Origin: an uncultured Alphaproteobacteria bacterium
GTDB taxonomy: Bacteria; Pseudomonadota; Alphaproteobacteria; Caulobacterales; Aquidulcibacteraceae
Assembly (NCBI GenBank): GCA_902826335.1
Contig: CADEEL010000010.1
Location: 28,106 to 92,105, forward strand
Direction of reading: 5' to 3'
Length of the DNA: 64,000 nt
Every line of letters begins with the position of its first letter. Position 1 is the stretch's first letter. Positions 61,535 to 64,000 of this stretch are shown one piece after another. The notes under the pieces are model-generated. The model made no database searches. It was not told where the DNA came from and was given only the letters and a program-made list of their open reading frames with translations. Position numbers and translations under genes: made by a program.

Positions 61535-62209
61535 ATGTCCGAGGACGCTCCCTTTACCGCCCAACGCCGGCCGATCGCGCATCTTGTGCTCGGGGCCCTG
61601 ATCATCGCCGTGACGGCGTATGAATTGACGGCGGGCCCCTCGGCGCAGAACGCGCTGATCGCGCGCTATGCGATCATTCCGGCGGCGTTCGCCAACGGGC
61701 TGGGCGCATTCAGTTCTCCGTTTGAGGCGCTGCGGCCGCTGATCGGGCATGCCTTTCTCCATGGCGGCTGGCTTCATCTCGGCATGAACATGCTGATCTA
61801 TTTTCAGATCGGCGGGCCGCTGGCTTGGCGCTTGTCGCTCAATGGCGCCGGCCCACTGCGCTTCATCGCCTTTTTCGCCGGCTCGGCCGCGGCCGCGGCG
61901 CTCGCCTACATCCTCATCAATCCGGGTTCGGACGGTCCCGCCATCGGCGCATCGGGCGCGATCTGCGGTATGTTCGCGGGCTATTTGATGGGCGCGCGCG
62001 CCAATTGGCGCGAGGCGATCCGCGATCGGCAAATCCAGCGCGCCGCCTTCTGGTTCCTGCTCATCAATGTCGGCCTCATGTGGGCGGTGGCCGCCAGCGA
62101 TCTCTTTCCGATCGCCTGGGAGGCCCATCTCGGCGGTTTCATCGGCGGCGCCGTGCTTTTTCCACTGCTCGCGCCGCGGCGGCGCGTGTTTTTCGGCCCC
62201 TGGGGGTAG
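61535..62209 (+). CDS. Rhomboid-family intramembrane serine protease
   Basis: 224 aa, six helices. Catalytic Ser in IGASGAICGMFAG and His in WEAHLGGFIGG; helix 2 H in LHLGMNMLIYFQ. Alphaproteobacterial rhomboids process membrane proteins. The first 28 residues of the longer ORF (61454) are not homologous, so ATG 61535 is used. Confidence 0.9.
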   Translation: MSEDAPFTAQRRPIAHLVLGALIIAVTAYELTAGPSAQNALIARYAIIPAAFANGLGAFSSPFEALRPLIGHAFLHGGWLHLGMNMLIYFQIGGPLAWRLSLNGAGPLRFIAFFAGSAAAAALAYILINPGSDGPAIGASGAICGMFAGYLMGARANWREAIRDRQIQRAAFWFLLINVGLMWAVAASDLFPIAWEAHLGGFIGGAVLFPLLAPRRRVFFGPWG

Positions 62210-62271
62210 AGGGAGCGCTTGTCGCCGGCGCCGGTTGGGCGCATCCTCGCCCGCGAAGACGGGAGGCGCCT

Positions 62272-62703
62272 ATGCTTGTTGCGCATGTTCTTCGTGAAAA
62301 GGGCGTGATCGTTCACGCCATCTCCTCGGAAGCGACGCTTGAGGAAGCCGCGCGCGATCTCTTGACCAAACGTGTCGGCGCGCTTGTCGTGTTCGACGGC
62401 TCGGAAGCGCTGATCGGCGTGCTCTCGGAGCGTGACATCATTCGTGAGATCGCGCGGCGCGGCGCGGCGGCCTTGGCCGATACGGTCGGCGCGGCGATGT
62501 CGCGCGGCGTAATTACGGCGGCGCCGGATGAATCGGTCGATGAATGCCTTGGCCGCATGACCGATCGGCGCGTGCGCCATCTGCCGGTGATCGAGGAGGG
62601 GCGCCTTATCGGCGTCGTCTCCATCGGTGATCTGGTGAAGATGCGGATCATGGCGGTTGAGGCGCAGGCCGCCGCAATGCAGGCTTATATCGCGACGGGG
62701 TGA
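62272..62703 (+). CDS. CBS-domain pair protein
   Basis: 143 aa; two CBS motifs back to back (EAARDLLTKRVGALVVFDGS, LIGVLSERDIIREI; CLGRMTDRRVRHLPVIEEGR, LIGVVSIGDLVKMR). Such small proteins bind adenosine nucleotides and act as energy sensors. 62 nt from the rhomboid gene. Confidence 0.9.
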   Translation: MLVAHVLREKGVIVHAISSEATLEEAARDLLTKRVGALVVFDGSEALIGVLSERDIIREIARRGAAALADTVGAAMSRGVITAAPDESVDECLGRMTDRRVRHLPVIEEGRLIGVVSIGDLVKMRIMAVEAQAAAMQAYIATG

Positions 62704-63162
62704 TTACTCACCGCGATCGAGCGGATCGGGCAGGGGCGACCCATCGGGCGTAAAGCTCAGCGACACTGAATTAATGCAATAGCGCAGGCGCGTCGGCGCT
62801 GGCCCATCGGGAAAGACATGGCCCTGATGGCTGTCGCACCGCGCGCAGCGCGTCTCGATGCGCCGCATGCCGTGCGAATTGTCCGCCACGGCCTTGATAT
62901 GAGCTTCCGCATAGGGCGCGAAGAAACTGGGCCAGCCGGTGCCACTTTCAAACTTGGCTTCGGCGCGAAACAGCGGCAACCCGCACAGCCGGCAGCAATA
63001 GGCCCCGGCCTGTTTGTTGGCCAGGAGCCCTCCGCAAAACGGCGCTTCCGTGCCGTGCTTGAGAAGGACATCCCGCTCCTCGGCGGTGAGGCTCGCTTCG
63101 ATAACGGCGCGCTGGGCCGGTGAGGGCGGCGACAGGTCAAAAGTGCGGGCAGCGCCGGTCAT
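62704..63162 (-). CDS. msrB: Peptide methionine-R-sulfoxide reductase
   Basis: 152 aa. Family marks: GTEAPFCGGLL, CRLCGLPLF and CARCDSHQGHVFPDGP (structural Zn Cys pairs), GTGWPSFF, and catalytic Cys in RYCINSVSL. Repairs oxidised Met. Convergent with the CBS gene, no gap. Confidence 0.96.
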   Translation of the reverse strand: MTGAARTFDLSPPSPAQRAVIEASLTAEERDVLLKHGTEAPFCGGLLANKQAGAYCCRLCGLPLFRAEAKFESGTGWPSFFAPYAEAHIKAVADNSHGMRRIETRCARCDSHQGHVFPDGPAPTRLRYCINSVSLSFTPDGSPLPDPLDRGE

Positions 63163-63694
63163 GCGGTTTTTACGCCTCGAAAGTGTAATTGGATTTGGAA
63201 ATCGCCTAGCGGGACTTGATTCCCGAGGCAGCTTAAATTACGTACACAAGTCTTGCGGCGCAGAATGTGGCTCGATGAAAACTCGGCCCGTCTGTCGCGA
63301 CAATCCACATTGATTTTGTTCGCTTTTTTGCGGCGGCGAAATTCTGTGAATGTTGCGTGAAAAGTTCGTTGACTTGGGTGGGGTGGACGCATAAAAGCCC
63401 CGCCTTCCGCCGGGATCACCCCGGTGGCGAATTCGGCGAAGCGGCCCACAGCTGCTTCGTCCACTACTGGTCTTTGACATTGTGATTTGGAGAAGGGAAA
63501 CGCAGGCGGCGACGCCCTGTGGCTAGGTAATGCCTAGCCATCGACGTCGACGGTATGCGTTTTCTGGAATAATCGACTCATGATTGCCGACTGGTTAACG
63601 CCAGTCGTCATGAAGTGCGTCGGTTCCCGTTAATGAAAATGCATACGCCAAAACGGCGCCTCGGAAGCTTTTCCGGGGCCAGTCGGGGTCAACT
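63163..63694 (+). promoter_or_regulatory. rRNA operon upstream region (promoter and leader)
   Basis: About 530 nt without a gene. A good sigma70 promoter, TTGACT (63369-63374), 17-bp spacer, TAAAAG (63392-63397), lies ~300 nt before 16S. A further TTGACA (63474-63479) begins the leader; no clear -10 follows at 17 nt. A small GC hairpin (GCCGGGATCACCCCGG) occurs near 63409-63425. Confidence 0.5.

Positions 63695-64000
<306 letters not shown>

Overview
The window is GC-rich alphaproteobacterial chromosome. It ends in the first ~300 nt of a 16S rRNA gene whose 5' sequence fits Caulobacterales; a Hyphomonadaceae-like lineage is my best guess, by recognition only. An F1-ATPase zeta-subunit gene (DUF1476), a CueR promoter of alphaproteobacterial type and a TorF-type porin agree with this.

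Layout. (1) 1-7670 is a copper/heavy-metal island: copB (cut by the window edge) and the multicopper oxidase copA; an ECF sigma factor with a CnrX-type periplasmic metal sensor and a CnrY-type membrane anti-sigma factor; a DUF411 protein; a Met/His/Cys lipoprotein; CueR; and a copper P1B-ATPase. Two near-identical CueR promoters drive the oxidase and the ATPase. (2) 7516-14313 is a second metal-handling block: a lipoprotein-like alpha/beta hydrolase, an AraC regulator, a 44-aa metallothionein-like protein found outside standard ORF size limits, a DUF3703 membrane protein, an MDR oxidoreductase, a phytochelatin-synthase-family enzyme, DUF2938 and an ATP-grasp-like protein. A 20-nt motif occurs three times here, each time upstream of and in the same orientation as the hydrolase, metallothionein or phytochelatin synthase gene. 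I propose it as the AraC operator of a small metallothionein/phytochelatin regulon. (3) 14435-19786 is a remnant of a conjugative element: trbJ without its 5' end, trbL, trbF, trbG, trbI and a DUF2274 gene, bounded by two decayed copies of a ~145-bp non-coding module and preceded by iteron-like TGACGGTAT repeats. (4) 20092-22850 holds two tandem, diverged copies of a three-gene cassette (DUF6249-like membrane protein, ECF sigma, small membrane protein).

(5) 22998-63162 is mostly core genome: panB; a YfgM-like protein, bamB and der; radA-cvpA-purF-SDR; an iron-uptake set (TonB receptor, PiuC, TauD-like) behind a Fur-like palindrome; dnaB-alr-mlaE-mlaF with mutually overlapping genes; purS/purC, the zeta subunit and purB; an MFS carrier, radC, map; a TIR-domain protein divergent from a CinA-type protein; tRNA-Leu(UAA), whose 3' end overlaps an antisense MgtC/DUF4010 gene; DUF2855, an HMG-CoA-lyase family gene, TorF, an SDR and queF; an Lrp regulator divergent from a Tat-exported hydrolase; nitroreductase, MaoC, Nudix, cysE; a DUF2157/GDYXXLXY pair; rhomboid, CBS and msrB. 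(6) 63163-64000 carries rRNA promoter and leader sequence and the 5' part of 16S rRNA.

Starts were moved from the longest ORF wherever a ribosome-binding site, a signal peptide or family length pointed to an internal codon. All homology calls are recognition from sequence; no database was searched.
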